Source: Thalassococcus halodurans (GTDB lineage: Bacteria > Pseudomonadota > Alphaproteobacteria > Rhodobacterales > Rhodobacteraceae). Taken from it: 64,000 nucleotides of DNA. Made by a program: the position numbers and the translations under genes. The notes beneath the pieces were generated by a model. It ran no database searches, had not been told where the DNA came from, and worked only from the letters and a program-made list of their open reading frames with translations. Positions 26,641-36,353 of the stretch are shown in pieces (within the stretch, counting starts at the first letter, position 1; each line of letters begins with the position of its first letter). The stretch is taken from the NCBI RefSeq assembly GCF_900108225.1, contig NZ_FNUZ01000003.1:1-64000 (forward strand), read 5' to 3'.

Positions 26641-27234
26641 TTAGTCTGCCGGACAGGCCGCGCCCGTATCAATCCACGCCTGTACGATCTGGCCGAACGC
26701 CTCTTGGCTACCGGGTGCAGGTTCGCGCCCCGGACCCGGGTGCCAGCCCCAACCAACCAGACCATCCTCGGCCATATGTTCATGGATCGCAGCAAGGTCG
26801 CGGCCGCCGTTGCGTTCCAGGTCTTTCAACTGGGTACAGATGTCAGCACCACTTAGCCCAACCCAACCCATGGATTTCGGCGCAAGGTGCCACGGCTCAT
26901 GCCCCGGAATGGACCCGTCGCCCGTAACGAACGCAACATTCTCGGTCCCATGACAGGTGCTGCACATCATCCCCTCAGCGCCAAAGCCCGCGTCGCCGCG
27001 CACCACGGGTGGCATGTGCGGACGCATGTCATCGCCCTGTGTCGGCTTGTCGCCCACCGGATGGCAGTTCAGGCAACGGGGATGTTCGATCACCTTCAGC
27101 ATCTCTTCGAACAGCGCGACCGAGCGTTCGGTTTCATCCGGGATACGGTCAAACGATCCGACAGGTTGCAGGTCTTCGGCAGAAACCGAGCCGGCCCATA
27201 GGCACGCAACCGCGATGGAAACAGAGACCCGCAT
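26641..27234 (-). CDS. Periplasmic di-heme cytochrome c, isoquinoline oxidoreductase-associated type
   Basis: This 197-residue protein has a Sec signal (MRVSVSIAVACLWAGSVSAED). The mature part has two heme-binding motifs, CLNCH near 54-58 and CSTCH near 90-94, so it should be an electron carrier. The layout with MMCSTCHGTENVAF and a helical C-terminus matches cytochromes annotated as isoquinoline 1-oxidoreductase subunits, which receive electrons from Mo/[2Fe-2S] hydroxylases. It follows the [2Fe-2S] subunit gene by 4 bp, so they are coexpressed. The expected molybdopterin subunit gene is absent in the neighbourhood. Confidence 0.85.
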   Translation of the reverse strand: MRVSVSIAVACLWAGSVSAEDLQPVGSFDRIPDETERSVALFEEMLKVIEHPRCLNCHPVGDKPTQGDDMRPHMPPVVRGDAGFGAEGMMCSTCHGTENVAFVTGDGSIPGHEPWHLAPKSMGWVGLSGADICTQLKDLERNGGRDLAAIHEHMAEDGLVGWGWHPGPGREPAPGSQEAFGQIVQAWIDTGAACPAD

Positions 27235-27238
27235 ACCC

Positions 27239-27697
27239 CTACCCCTCAAGCGACTTGGCGGCGGCATGGATGGCCCTCCGGATACGCACATAGGTCGCAC
27301 AGCGGCACAGGTTTCCGGCCATGGCGCGATCAATGTCCTCGTCTGTTGGCGTCGGGTTCAGGCGCAACAGCGCGGTCGCGCTCATGATCTGGCCGGACTG
27401 GCACCACCCGCACTGTGGCACGGCGATATCCACCCATGCCTCTTGCACGGCCTGCGCCTCAGGTCCTTCGACCGCTTCGATGGTCTCGATCTCGGCCCCG
27501 TCAACGCTTCCCAGCGGCGTGACGCATGACCGGCGTGGCGATCCGTCAACCATCACGGTGCAGGCCCCGCATTGCGCGACACCACACCCGAATTTGGTGC
27601 CGGTCATATTCAGCCCGTCGCGCAGAGCCCAAAGCAAGGGCGTATCATCCGTCATATCGACGGTCACATCCTGCCCATTTACCGTAAAAGTCGCCAT
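27239..27697 (-). CDS. [2Fe-2S]-binding small subunit of an aldehyde/isoquinoline oxidoreductase
   Basis: 152 residues of the xanthine dehydrogenase-family small subunit (IorA/CoxS type). The plant-ferredoxin cluster is bound by Cys in CGVAQCGAC near 38-46 and a fourth near 58. The second cluster is bound by CGWCQSGQ near 97 and the CRC of GNLCRCATY near 129. GGCGT just before the ATG at 27697 supports the start. Such proteins normally work with a Mo-cofactor large subunit of about 700-750 residues that is encoded next to them. Here both neighbours are a cytochrome and tamA. The missing partner is the notable point. Confidence 0.9.
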   Translation of the reverse strand: MATFTVNGQDVTVDMTDDTPLLWALRDGLNMTGTKFGCGVAQCGACTVMVDGSPRRSCVTPLGSVDGAEIETIEAVEGPEAQAVQEAWVDIAVPQCGWCQSGQIMSATALLRLNPTPTDEDIDRAMAGNLCRCATYVRIRRAIHAAAKSLEG

Positions 27698-27944
27698 ACG
27701 CCCCCCAGACTGCGTTTGTTGATCACATAAAGCCGCAGCGTGACCAATCAACTGGTTCGGAAATACTATCCCCTTGGAACTTTGCTGCCAGCGTTTCGTT
27801 GGGTCACATTGAAATGCATGCAAAACCCCGAACAAGGGCAAGGACCCGCGCAGATCGCATTTATGTGCGTGACATCTGCTGGCGCAACAGCCGCAACAGC
27901 GCTAGATTCACCCTATAGTTTTTGACCGAAAGGCCAACGCGACC

Positions 27945-29756
27945 GTGTTACGCAAAACCTCATTTATGGCGTTGGCCTGTGCTCTGGCTTTCGCTGCGCC
28001 GACAGGCACCGCCATTGCGTTGGAAGATCTGGATTTCGCGGTAGACGCGCCTAGCCCCGAAAAAGAAGAAACGGTCAAAGCGGCCCTGCGCGCCGCATCC
28101 AACCTGCGCACAGCTGAAAACGAAGGCCGGACAGACGCGCAGGATTTGCTGGCCGCAGCCTTGGCCGATTACAGCGCACTGACACTGGCGCTTTATTCCG
28201 AGGGCTATTACGGCGGCGTGGTCAGTATTCTGATCGACGGTCAGGAAGCCTCGCAAATCCCGCTGTTGAAAGTGCCGCAAACCATCAACCGCGTCGAAAT
28301 CCGCGTCAAATCGGGACCCAAGTTCGAATTCGACCGTGCCCGCATTGATCCGTTGGCAGGTGGCACCGACCTGCCTGAAGATTTTGCCAAGGGCCGAACC
28401 GCGCGATCCACGGTCATCACCGAAGCCGCCGACGCCGCCATCAGCGGCTGGCGCGACAAGGGCTATGCCAAAGCGCACATCGAACAAGACCGCGCCGTGG
28501 CGGATCATGCACGGGGTAAACTCTCTGTCGATATCGATATTGATCGGGGGCCTTTGGTCAGTTTTGGCGATCTGATCATTACCAAGCCCAGCTCCGTGCG
28601 GAACAACGCGCTCCGTCGTATCGCCGGTTTCCCGACAGGCGAGCGGTTCTCACCGGCCGAAGTTGAAACCGTCCTTGCCCGTTTGCGCAGAACCCGCGCG
28701 TTTTCATCGGTCACATTGACCGAGGCAGACACAGTCGATCCGGACGGCAGCATGGATATGAAGCTGGCTGTCACCGACCAGAAATCCCGCCGCATCGGGT
28801 TTGGCGCGGAATATTCGACGCAAGACGGCGCTGCACTGTCTGCCTTCTGGCTACACCGCAATTTCTATGGCGGGGCCGAACGACTACGCTTTGATGTGTC
28901 GATCAAGAACATTTCGACCGTCAGCAGTGGTATGGATTACAGCGTTTCGGGGCGCTTTGACGTGCCTGCGATCTATGGCGCAGACACACACGGATTTACG
29001 CTGATCGCGCTTGAACATCTGGACGAGCCGACCTTTGAAACCGACCGAGCCGAAGTGCGCTTTGGCTTTACCCGTCCTCTCAATGAGTATCTAAGCATCG
29101 AAAGCGGGATCGGCTTTGTCTGGTCCCACACGAACGATGACCTTGGCGAACGGGAATTCACGCTTGTGACCCTGCCGACAACCATCACCTGGGACAAACG
29201 CAACAATTCGCTGAACCCGCGACAGGGCCATTATGTGGCGTTGCAACTGACGCCCTACGCAGGCCTGAACGGCAGCCAGTCCGGCGGACGTCTTTACGCG
29301 GACGCGCGCGGGTACTTCGGCTACGGCGATGGTGACCCCACGGTTTTGGCGACACGATTGCAGCTGGGCTCCGTCGTCGGTTCCGACATCGAAGGCACGC
29401 CACCTGAATACCTGTTCCACTCGGGCGGCGGCGGCACTGTTCGCGGCCAGCCCTATCAATCATTGAACGTCGATTTGGGCAATGGCGACGAAACCGGTGG
29501 CCGGAGTTTCGCGGCCCTCTCGGTCGAACTGCGGCAGGACCTGACCGAAAATCTTGGCGTCGTGGCTTTTGCCGACGCAGGGTACGTTGGCGAAGGCAGC
29601 CAGTTCGACAATAACGGCGAATGGCATTCCGGTGCGGGCCTTGGCGTCCGGTATCAGACCGGTCTTGGACCCATCCGCTTTGACGTGGCCGGCCCGACAG
29701 GGGGCGAAACAAGCGACGGAGTGCAATTCTACATCGGGATTGGACAAGCGTTTTGA
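27945..29756 (+). CDS. tamA: Translocation and assembly module outer-membrane protein TamA
   Basis: A 603-residue Omp85-family protein. A signal peptide (through about residue 25) precedes three POTRA-like domains (about 30-270). The C-terminal 16-stranded barrel starts near 280 and has the conserved GGGGTVRGQPYQSL loop (about 500) and a C-terminal strand ending in phenylalanine (YIGIGQAF). The GTG at 27945 is used; an internal ATG at 27966 would shorten the signal. It partners with TamB, encoded next and translationally coupled (TTGA overlap). Confidence 0.93.
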   Translation: MLRKTSFMALACALAFAAPTGTAIALEDLDFAVDAPSPEKEETVKAALRAASNLRTAENEGRTDAQDLLAAALADYSALTLALYSEGYYGGVVSILIDGQEASQIPLLKVPQTINRVEIRVKSGPKFEFDRARIDPLAGGTDLPEDFAKGRTARSTVITEAADAAISGWRDKGYAKAHIEQDRAVADHARGKLSVDIDIDRGPLVSFGDLIITKPSSVRNNALRRIAGFPTGERFSPAEVETVLARLRRTRAFSSVTLTEADTVDPDGSMDMKLAVTDQKSRRIGFGAEYSTQDGAALSAFWLHRNFYGGAERLRFDVSIKNISTVSSGMDYSVSGRFDVPAIYGADTHGFTLIALEHLDEPTFETDRAEVRFGFTRPLNEYLSIESGIGFVWSHTNDDLGEREFTLVTLPTTITWDKRNNSLNPRQGHYVALQLTPYAGLNGSQSGGRLYADARGYFGYGDGDPTVLATRLQLGSVVGSDIEGTPPEYLFHSGGGGTVRGQPYQSLNVDLGNGDETGGRSFAALSVELRQDLTENLGVVAFADAGYVGEGSQFDNNGEWHSGAGLGVRYQTGLGPIRFDVAGPTGGETSDGVQFYIGIGQAF

Positions 29757-32700
29757 AGCGGTTTCTCGTATACACCACTGTCGGCGCGACCTTTCTGTTT
29801 CCCGCCATCGCCCCGTCGCAAGAAAGCGACGAAACCGCACAAGAGGCCGCAGACCGCGGCTATCTTGAGGCGCTGATCGAAGACAACCTGTCGAACGGCG
29901 ACTTCGCCGTGGATATCGTCGATTTCCAAGGCGCGCTCAGTTCACGCGCGACGGTGGCCGAACTTCGGATTTCGGACGCGCAAGGCACATGGCTGACCTT
30001 GCGAGGTGTGGAACTGGACTGGAACCGCTCTGCCCTTTTGCGGGGGCAGCTGGATGTGACCGAACTCTCTGCCCAAGAGATCATCGTGCCACGCCTGCCC
30101 GGATCATCCAGCGACGCCCCCAGCCCCGAAGCCTCACCCTTTGCCCTACCAGAATTGCCCGTTGGCGTGCAGATCGGTCGTATTGCAGCGGAACGTGTTG
30201 AACTGGGCGAACCTATCCTTGGTCAGATCGCCATCCTCAGCGTCGAGGGCTCTGCGCAACTGGCGGAAGGCTCTGGCAACATATCGATCGCCGCGCAACG
30301 GCTTGACGGTGCCAGCGGCGCATTTGGGGTCGAAGGCAGTTTCGACAACGCGACGCGCATACTGGCGCTGGATGTGTCGCTGGAAGAGGGCGAAAACGGC
30401 ATTGCGGCTTCGCTGCTTGGGTTGCCGGGCCAGCCATCTGTCGCATTGAACATCGATGGCGAAGGCCCGCTTTCGGACTTTACCGCAGACATCGGTCTGG
30501 CCACCGACGGACAGGACCGGATCAGTGGCACTGTGGCGCTTTTGGCCAATGACAACGGCGAACCTGGAACGTCGTTCACCGCCGATATTTCCGGCGATAT
30601 ACGCCCCCTGCTTGAACCTGAAAGCCGCGAGTTCTTTGGCGAAGACCTGTCGCTGAAAGTGGACGGCACGCGGTATCAAAGTGGTGCGCTGGATCTGATG
30701 GATCTGACGGTGACGTCAGATGCCATCAACATCTCTGGCTCCGCGGCCTTCGGCGAAGACCTGTGGCCCAGCCGCGTCGCGCTGACAGGGGATATCGCAG
30801 CACCGGAAGGCGGCAAGATTGAGCTGCCAATTCCGGGTGAAGTTACCCGACTGGATCGCGCCGATCTGGACATCCTTTACAACGCAGAAACCAGCGATGA
30901 CTGGTCCGCCCGTATCGAGGTCGTGGGCCTTGACCGCCCTACCCTGTCCGCCCGCCTGCTGCGCATCGACGGTGCGGGTTCACTGTCACGGGGCGAAGGC
31001 ACGGCGCTTGGGCAACTGGCGGGGACGTTCGATGTTCAAGCTGAAAATCTGGAATTCACGGACCCCAACCTGTCGCAAGCCGTTGGTACAGATGCCACCG
31101 GCCAGTTCGAAGTCAGCTATATCGAAGACTCGCCCTTCAAGATCAGCAACCTGACCCTGTCCGGCGCAGGAACCGAAGTTGCGGGTGATCTGGAATTTGA
31201 CGGTTTGGGCGACGATCTGAACCTGATCATCTCGGGTGATCTGCAGGCCGATGTGGATGACATCAGCCGCTTTTCCGGCCTTGCCCAGCGCGAAGTTGCA
31301 GGCGCTGCTGACGTCCGCGTTGTCGGCAATATCGCCCCTCTGTCAGGTGGTTTTGACGCGCTGATCACCGGATCGACGCGCGATCTGATCGTCGGGATCG
31401 AACAACTGGACACTCTGGTCGCGGGGCAAACCGATCTGACACTTAGCGTTCTGCGCGATGAAAACGGGATCACGCTGCGCGATCTGACCACCGAAAGCTC
31501 GGCTGCGAAAATCGAAGCGAACGGCCTTCTGGCCAGCGACAACAGCGAAATCTCTTTCGACGCCCGCCTGACCGATCTGGGCGATGTTCTGGAAGGCGCG
31601 AATGGCGCGACCAGCCTAGCAGGTATGGCCACACAAACCGGCCCGCGCTGGGGCGTCGACCTGAAGGCACAGGCCCCCGGTCAAACGGCTGTGGATGCGA
31701 CCCTTGGACTGCTGCTGATCGATGGCGAACCCTCTGATATTTCCGGCCAAGGCACGCTGTCCGCCAATGATCTGTCGGTCTGGTCGACAATCGCGAACCG
31801 CCCCCTTGGCGGCGGGATCGAAGCCACCGCCAACGGGCGCTACAGCCTGCCGACCGGTTATTTCAACGTCGCAGCGGATGGTGCTTTGAGCAGCCCCAAA
31901 ACAGGCATTGCCGAAGCCGACCGCATTCTGGAAGGCCGCAGCACGTTCAAGATCGATACGATTATGGATGCGCTTGGCCTGACGGTTAGCGACTTTAACA
32001 TCATCGCGCCGCGGGGTTCAGTTCAGGCCGATGGCCTGTACACCCCCGACGGTGATGGCAGCCGGATCACGTTCAAATCCGAACTGACGAACCTGAACGA
32101 TATCTACCCCAACATGTCCGGCAGCGCCTATCTGAACGGCAACGCCACACAAAGCGGCGAGACGCTGGATTACATCGTACAGGGCGCAGGCCCTGGTGGA
32201 TCAAAGATCGATGTCAGCGGTCAGGCCGAGATTGCAGATTTCAAACCGACGTCAGTCACGGCAGAGGGTGCAATCAACATCAATGATCTGTCGCCCCTGT
32301 CCGGCCTTGTCGGGCAATCCTTGGGCGGCGCGGCACAGCTTTCCGGCTCTGGCAGCGTGGATCTGACTGACGGGTCTTTTGCGACAAACGTCAGGGGCCA
32401 AACCGTCAACCTGCGCACCGGCATTGATGCGGTGAACAAGTTGATGCGCGGCACGGCTGATCTGACCGCTATTCTGGAACGTTCTGATACTGGCACGATC
32501 AGGATCGACACGCTGAACGTCGATGCGACCGAGTTTGATATTCAGGCGTCGGGCAGCAGCGATGACCAGAACGATGTCATCCGCTTTTCCGCCGATCTGC
32601 GGGATGTCGGGCTGTTCGCGCCTGACTTTAGTGGTCCGGCATCCGCAACAGGTACAGCGCGTCGCTCTGGCGAAACGCTTTTTGTTGATACGGTCCTGAA

Positions 32701-34048
32701 TGCGGCTGGCGGCACCACCGCCACGATCAACGGCACCGTCGCGCAGGACGGCAGCACAGCGAACCTGACGATTGACGGCAATGCGCCTCTCGGGCTGGCG
32801 AACTTTGCGCTGACCCCGAACGTCGTATCCGGCACGGGCCGCTTTGATTTGCGCCTGAACGGGCCTTTGCAGCTGTCATCGCTAAGCGGGCGCATCGCCA
32901 CTGAGAACGCAAGCCTTACTGTCCCGACCCAAGGGCTGGCGTTTGATCCGCTGACAGCAACGATCGATCTGAACGCAGGCCGTGCGCAGATCGACGTAGA
33001 CGGCCGCTCGACCACCGGTGGGCGGATACAGGTGAATGGTCCCGTGTCACTGGAGGCACCCTTTAACGGCGATCTGAACATCCGTCTGCGCAGCCTCGGG
33101 TTCGAAGACCCGTCGCTTTATGCAACAACTGTCGAAGGCCGGCTAAATCTGAACGGTCCGCTGGCGTCGACGGCCCGCCTGTCGGGCACGGTCGATTTGG
33201 GGCAAACCGAACTGCGCGTTCCGTCGGGTGGTACCGGTTCAACTGCGCTGACCTTCCAATTGGCACATGTCAACGAACCCGCCGCGGTGCGCACGTCCCG
33301 CGCTAGGGCGGGTCTGCTTGACACGGCCGAGGCGAAACCTGAGGGCCTATTGGATTATCTGTTGGATGTGACAGTAAATGCCCTGTCGCGCATTTTCGTG
33401 CGTGGCCGCGGCCTGGATGCCGAACTGGGTGGTACGGTTCGTGTTGGCGGCAGTTTGAAGAACGTCACGCCGACTGGCCGCTTCGATCTGATCCGCGGTC
33501 GTCTGGATATCCTCGGTCAACGCCTGACGCTAAGCGAGGCCTCTATCGTCCTGCAGGGCGATCTTGATCCCTACCTGCAGGTGCGCGCCGATGCATCCCG
33601 TGCGGATACCGAAATTCAGGTCAACATCGTTGGGCCGGTGTCTGACCCCGAGGTGACCTTTACCTCGAACCCCGACCGCCCCGAGGAAGAGGTTCTGGCC
33701 CTGCTTCTGTTCGGTCGCGACCTAACCCAAATCTCGGGCCTGCAAGCGCTGCGCATCGCCGCCGCGCTGAATACGCTGGCCGGTCGCAGCGGCAATTCAA
33801 TCATCGACAACATCCGGATGAGCACGGGCCTGGACGATCTGGATGTCCAGACCTCTGAGGACGGCACAACCGAGCTACAGTTGGGCAAGTACATCAATGA
33901 TCGCACCTATACCGACGTGACGGTAGGCAGCGACGGAACATCCGAAATCAACCTGAACCTGACGGTGACGCCAAACATCACCGCCCGTGGCACTGTTGGC
34001 TCGGACGGGAATACCGGCGTGGGTGTGTATTTTGAAAAAGACTACTAG
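29753..34048 (+). CDS. tamB: Translocation and assembly module inner-membrane protein TamB
   Basis: A 1431-residue AsmA-like protein with an N-terminal signal-anchor (MKRFLVYTTVGATFLF), a long beta-helical periplasmic region made of repeating strands, and the C-terminal DUF490/TamB domain. That domain includes GRFDLIRGRLDILGQRL and VQVNIVGPVSDPEVTFTS-like and EEVLALLLFGRDLTQISGLQAL stretches. It bridges the periplasm to TamA and moves lipids or outer-membrane proteins. The TTG start at 29753 overlaps the tamA stop. The stop overlaps the convergent EamA gene by 4 bp. Confidence 0.95.
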   Translation: MKRFLVYTTVGATFLFPAIAPSQESDETAQEAADRGYLEALIEDNLSNGDFAVDIVDFQGALSSRATVAELRISDAQGTWLTLRGVELDWNRSALLRGQLDVTELSAQEIIVPRLPGSSSDAPSPEASPFALPELPVGVQIGRIAAERVELGEPILGQIAILSVEGSAQLAEGSGNISIAAQRLDGASGAFGVEGSFDNATRILALDVSLEEGENGIAASLLGLPGQPSVALNIDGEGPLSDFTADIGLATDGQDRISGTVALLANDNGEPGTSFTADISGDIRPLLEPESREFFGEDLSLKVDGTRYQSGALDLMDLTVTSDAINISGSAAFGEDLWPSRVALTGDIAAPEGGKIELPIPGEVTRLDRADLDILYNAETSDDWSARIEVVGLDRPTLSARLLRIDGAGSLSRGEGTALGQLAGTFDVQAENLEFTDPNLSQAVGTDATGQFEVSYIEDSPFKISNLTLSGAGTEVAGDLEFDGLGDDLNLIISGDLQADVDDISRFSGLAQREVAGAADVRVVGNIAPLSGGFDALITGSTRDLIVGIEQLDTLVAGQTDLTLSVLRDENGITLRDLTTESSAAKIEANGLLASDNSEISFDARLTDLGDVLEGANGATSLAGMATQTGPRWGVDLKAQAPGQTAVDATLGLLLIDGEPSDISGQGTLSANDLSVWSTIANRPLGGGIEATANGRYSLPTGYFNVAADGALSSPKTGIAEADRILEGRSTFKIDTIMDALGLTVSDFNIIAPRGSVQADGLYTPDGDGSRITFKSELTNLNDIYPNMSGSAYLNGNATQSGETLDYIVQGAGPGGSKIDVSGQAEIADFKPTSVTAEGAININDLSPLSGLVGQSLGGAAQLSGSGSVDLTDGSFATNVRGQTVNLRTGIDAVNKLMRGTADLTAILERSDTGTIRIDTLNVDATEFDIQASGSSDDQNDVIRFSADLRDVGLFAPDFSGPASATGTARRSGETLFVDTVLNAAGGTTATINGTVAQDGSTANLTIDGNAPLGLANFALTPNVVSGTGRFDLRLNGPLQLSSLSGRIATENASLTVPTQGLAFDPLTATIDLNAGRAQIDVDGRSTTGGRIQVNGPVSLEAPFNGDLNIRLRSLGFEDPSLYATTVEGRLNLNGPLASTARLSGTVDLGQTELRVPSGGTGSTALTFQLAHVNEPAAVRTSRARAGLLDTAEAKPEGLLDYLLDVTVNALSRIFVRGRGLDAELGGTVRVGGSLKNVTPTGRFDLIRGRLDILGQRLTLSEASIVLQGDLDPYLQVRADASRADTEIQVNIVGPVSDPEVTFTSNPDRPEEEVLALLLFGRDLTQISGLQALRIAAALNTLAGRSGNSIIDNIRMSTGLDDLDVQTSEDGTTELQLGKYINDRTYTDVTVGSDGTSEINLNLTVTPNITARGTVGSDGNTGVGVYFEKDY

Positions 34049-34914
34049 GCTTTGGACTGGCGGGCCAATTGGACCGCCAGAATGCCCGCCGCGATGATCG
34101 CAACCCCAATCACGTCCCAAAGACCAAGGTTTTCGTTCAGCAGAACCGCAGCAATCGCCACGCCGAAAAACGGGTTGAGGAAGTGGAAGGTCGCGGCCTT
34201 GACCGCGCCGATGCGATCCACCAGCAGGAACCACACCAAGGTGGCCAACACGCCCGGAACCAGTGTCGTGTAGGCAAAGGCCGCCAACAGGGTCCACGAT
34301 GGTTCAAACGTCAGCGTCTCAAACGCCAGCGACGGCACGATCAGGGCGGCAGAGCCGACCAGCATCTGTAGGCCCACGATCATCATAACATTGCCACCAG
34401 CCGTCACGGATTTCACCGTCAACGTCGCCACAGCCAATGACGCCGCGCCGATCACACAGAGCGCCAGACCGATCAGATCGACCCCACCGGTCACACGCAT
34501 CCCCATGATCAACAGAACGCCCGCGACACCGGCAAACAGGCCGATCACACCCATCAGGGGAAGGCGCTGACCAAGGAAGGCCCAGCCTGCAAAGGCCACG
34601 ATCAGGGGCATGGTTGATGCGATGATGGCCGCCAGTGATGCCTCGACCGTTTGCATCGCGACAAAGTTCAGGCCCAGATAAAGCGCGTTCTGGCACAGAC
34701 CGAAGATCACCACGCCGCGCCATTGCGACCTCGTCAGGTTCATATTCTGGCCCAGCGCGCGGGCTATGAGGATCGCCAGAACACCCGATATCAGAAAGCG
34801 CAGGGAAAGGGCCGCCAAGGGCGGGGCCGACATGACGATGATACGGGCCGAGGCAAAGGCCGACGACCACATCAAAGCAAAGGCCAGCCCCATAAAGATT
34901 GCGCGAATATCCAT
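34045..34914 (-). CDS. EamA/DMT superfamily transporter
   Basis: A 289-residue membrane protein with ten hydrophobic helices in two EamA repeats. The first repeat has the typical start MGLAFALMWSSAFASARIIV and the second ends in FLNPFFGVAIAAVLLNENLGLWDVIG. The drug/metabolite transporter superfamily exports amino acids or other metabolites; the substrate is not predictable. The final codons overlap the tamB stop convergently. No ribosome site is strong, but the ATG at 34914 fits the family N-terminus. Confidence 0.92.
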   Translation of the reverse strand: MDIRAIFMGLAFALMWSSAFASARIIVMSAPPLAALSLRFLISGVLAILIARALGQNMNLTRSQWRGVVIFGLCQNALYLGLNFVAMQTVEASLAAIIASTMPLIVAFAGWAFLGQRLPLMGVIGLFAGVAGVLLIMGMRVTGGVDLIGLALCVIGAASLAVATLTVKSVTAGGNVMMIVGLQMLVGSAALIVPSLAFETLTFEPSWTLLAAFAYTTLVPGVLATLVWFLLVDRIGAVKAATFHFLNPFFGVAIAAVLLNENLGLWDVIGVAIIAAGILAVQLARQSKA

Positions 34915-35120
34915 AAAGCCCTCTGCCCTGTGTTTCCGGCACCTGATCCGAAGGCCGGGTTAACGTCAAGGCAACCCCGCTATGTGCACAAATCGCGACT
35001 TGCATGGTTCTGCCCAGATATGGAGCGCCCAGAGAAGGCCAGGGGATATGCGATCACCGCTTTCCTTTGACCAACTCTCTGTCATGCTCGGATCAGAAAT
35101 TTTGCCGCTGGAGCGCAAAT

Positions 35121-35585
35121 ATGATTCTGGATCCCGAGACCGACCTGAGCTTTTCTCTGACCCTAAACGCCCCTAGGGCCGTGATCTGGCAGTGCTGGAC
35201 ACAGCCACAGCACCTCAAAGAATTCTTCGTGCCCAAACCCCACTTTATTGAATCCTGCGATGTCGATCTTCGCGTGGGTGGACGGTTCAACACGGTCATG
35301 AATGTCGAGGGGAATTCGATGTCCAACGATGGCGTCTTTCTTGAGATTGTTCCGGACGAGAAACTTGTCTTTACCGACGCCTATCAAGAAGGTTGGAAGC
35401 CCGCCGCCGACCCGTTCATGACGGCAATCATCGAGCTCGCCGATACCGATGGCGGAACGCTTTACACCGTGACGGCGCGGCACCGATCTGCCGAAGCGTG
35501 CAAAGCGCATAAAGACATGGGGTTTTTCGACGGCTGGGGAACCGTGGCGCGCCAACTGGAAAGCTATGCGCAGACCCTGATCTGA
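35121..35585 (+). CDS. SRPBCC/AHSA1-family protein
   Basis: This 154-residue protein has the helix-grip fold pattern of START/AHSA1-like (activator of Hsp90 homologue) proteins. The N-terminus has SFSLTLNAPRAVIWQCWTQ, then RVGGRFNTVM, then an edge VFLEIVPDEKLVFTDAY, and a C-terminal helix FFDGWGTVARQLESYAQTL. Such proteins bind small hydrophobic ligands or act in toxin resistance; the ligand is unknown. The ATG at 35121 with GGAG nine nt upstream decides the start over an upstream frame from 35004. It stands alone between the EamA gene and the EF-hand gene. Confidence 0.88.
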   Translation: MILDPETDLSFSLTLNAPRAVIWQCWTQPQHLKEFFVPKPHFIESCDVDLRVGGRFNTVMNVEGNSMSNDGVFLEIVPDEKLVFTDAYQEGWKPAADPFMTAIIELADTDGGTLYTVTARHRSAEACKAHKDMGFFDGWGTVARQLESYAQTLI

Positions 35586-35620
35586 ACCCTGCACACTGCG
35601 TGACATTCTTAAATAAGAAA

Positions 35621-35651
35621 ACACGCCGCGTTTTGATCCAACGCGGCGTGT
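35621..35651 (-). terminator. Terminator of the EF-hand gene (may act both ways)
   Basis: A 12-bp perfect stem ACACGCCGCGTT / AACGCGGCGTGT with a 7-nt loop. On the minus strand it is followed by TTTTCTTATTT, a good T-tract, 35 bp after the stop of the EF-hand gene; on the plus strand the tract is weaker. Confidence 0.85.
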
Positions 35652-35685
35652 CCAAAGATGTCTGACGATCTGTCGCTAGTGCGAT

Positions 35686-36201
35686 TTAGTTGCGGCCTTT
35701 ACCGTTGCCGCCACCGTTTCCACCGCCATTGCCGCCGCCGTTACCGTTGCCGCCGCCGTTGCCGCCGCCGTTTCCACCACCGTTGCCACCGCCACGGTTG
35801 CCTTTGTCGCCGCTGTCACGGCTTGTGGCACCGGCGTCACGCTCGGCTTTGCGTTCCGCGTTGCGGGCTTTGGCAGCCTCGCTATTGCCACCGGCGTTGT
35901 TGCCTGCACGCACTTCATCGAGGGTCACGATACCGTCGCCGTCCGCGTCAAATTTCAGCAGCGCGCGTGTCGCGTTGGGACCGAAGGCATGTGTCAGCTC
36001 TTCTTCGTCCAGTTCGCCGTCGTCATCTGTGTCGATCTCGTCGAACGTCAGCTGACCGTCGTCATTTGTATCCAGCTCTTCAGTCGGCGTCTGTTCCTCT
36101 GTCGGCGTCGGCTCTTCAGTTGTTTCTTGGGCAGAAACCGAAGTTGTTGCCAGTGCCAGACCCAAAATCAGTGCCGTCGTCGAAGTTGTAAATTTGAGCA
36201 T
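35686..36201 (-). CDS. Secreted EF-hand/GGGN-repeat protein
   Basis: This 171-residue protein has a signal peptide (MLKFTTSTTALILGLALATTSVSA), then an acidic PTEE linker. Three calcium-binding loops follow: DTNDDGQLTFDE, DTDDDGELDEEE and DADGDGIVTLDE, each with the 1-3-5-7-9-12 ligand pattern. The first two loops are separated by only one residue, unlike a standard EF-hand pair. The C-terminal 38 residues are a near-perfect GGGN tandem repeat ending GKGRN. It is probably exported, Ca-binding and perhaps surface-associated. Its nearest neighbours are unrelated. No known function. Confidence 0.85.
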   Translation of the reverse strand: MLKFTTSTTALILGLALATTSVSAQETTEEPTPTEEQTPTEELDTNDDGQLTFDEIDTDDDGELDEEELTHAFGPNATRALLKFDADGDGIVTLDEVRAGNNAGGNSEAAKARNAERKAERDAGATSRDSGDKGNRGGGNGGGNGGGNGGGNGNGGGNGGGNGGGNGKGRN

Positions 36202-36353
36202 GAGAACCCTCTTTAGATATCCAATTTTCCGTCTTCCGCACCGTCATCTTCAATTTTTGTGCCAAAATTAGGGCCAAACTGCGATTTTTCATTCAAAGGA
36301 TCAGATGTGATGAACAATCAGACACATAGCTGTCGCATTTGCCTGCCCAAACC

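Noticed and set aside
35700-35805. Regular 12-bp repeats that might suggest a CRISPR or minisatellite
   Set aside because: They encode the GGGN tail of the EF-hand protein, are contiguous and have no spacers.
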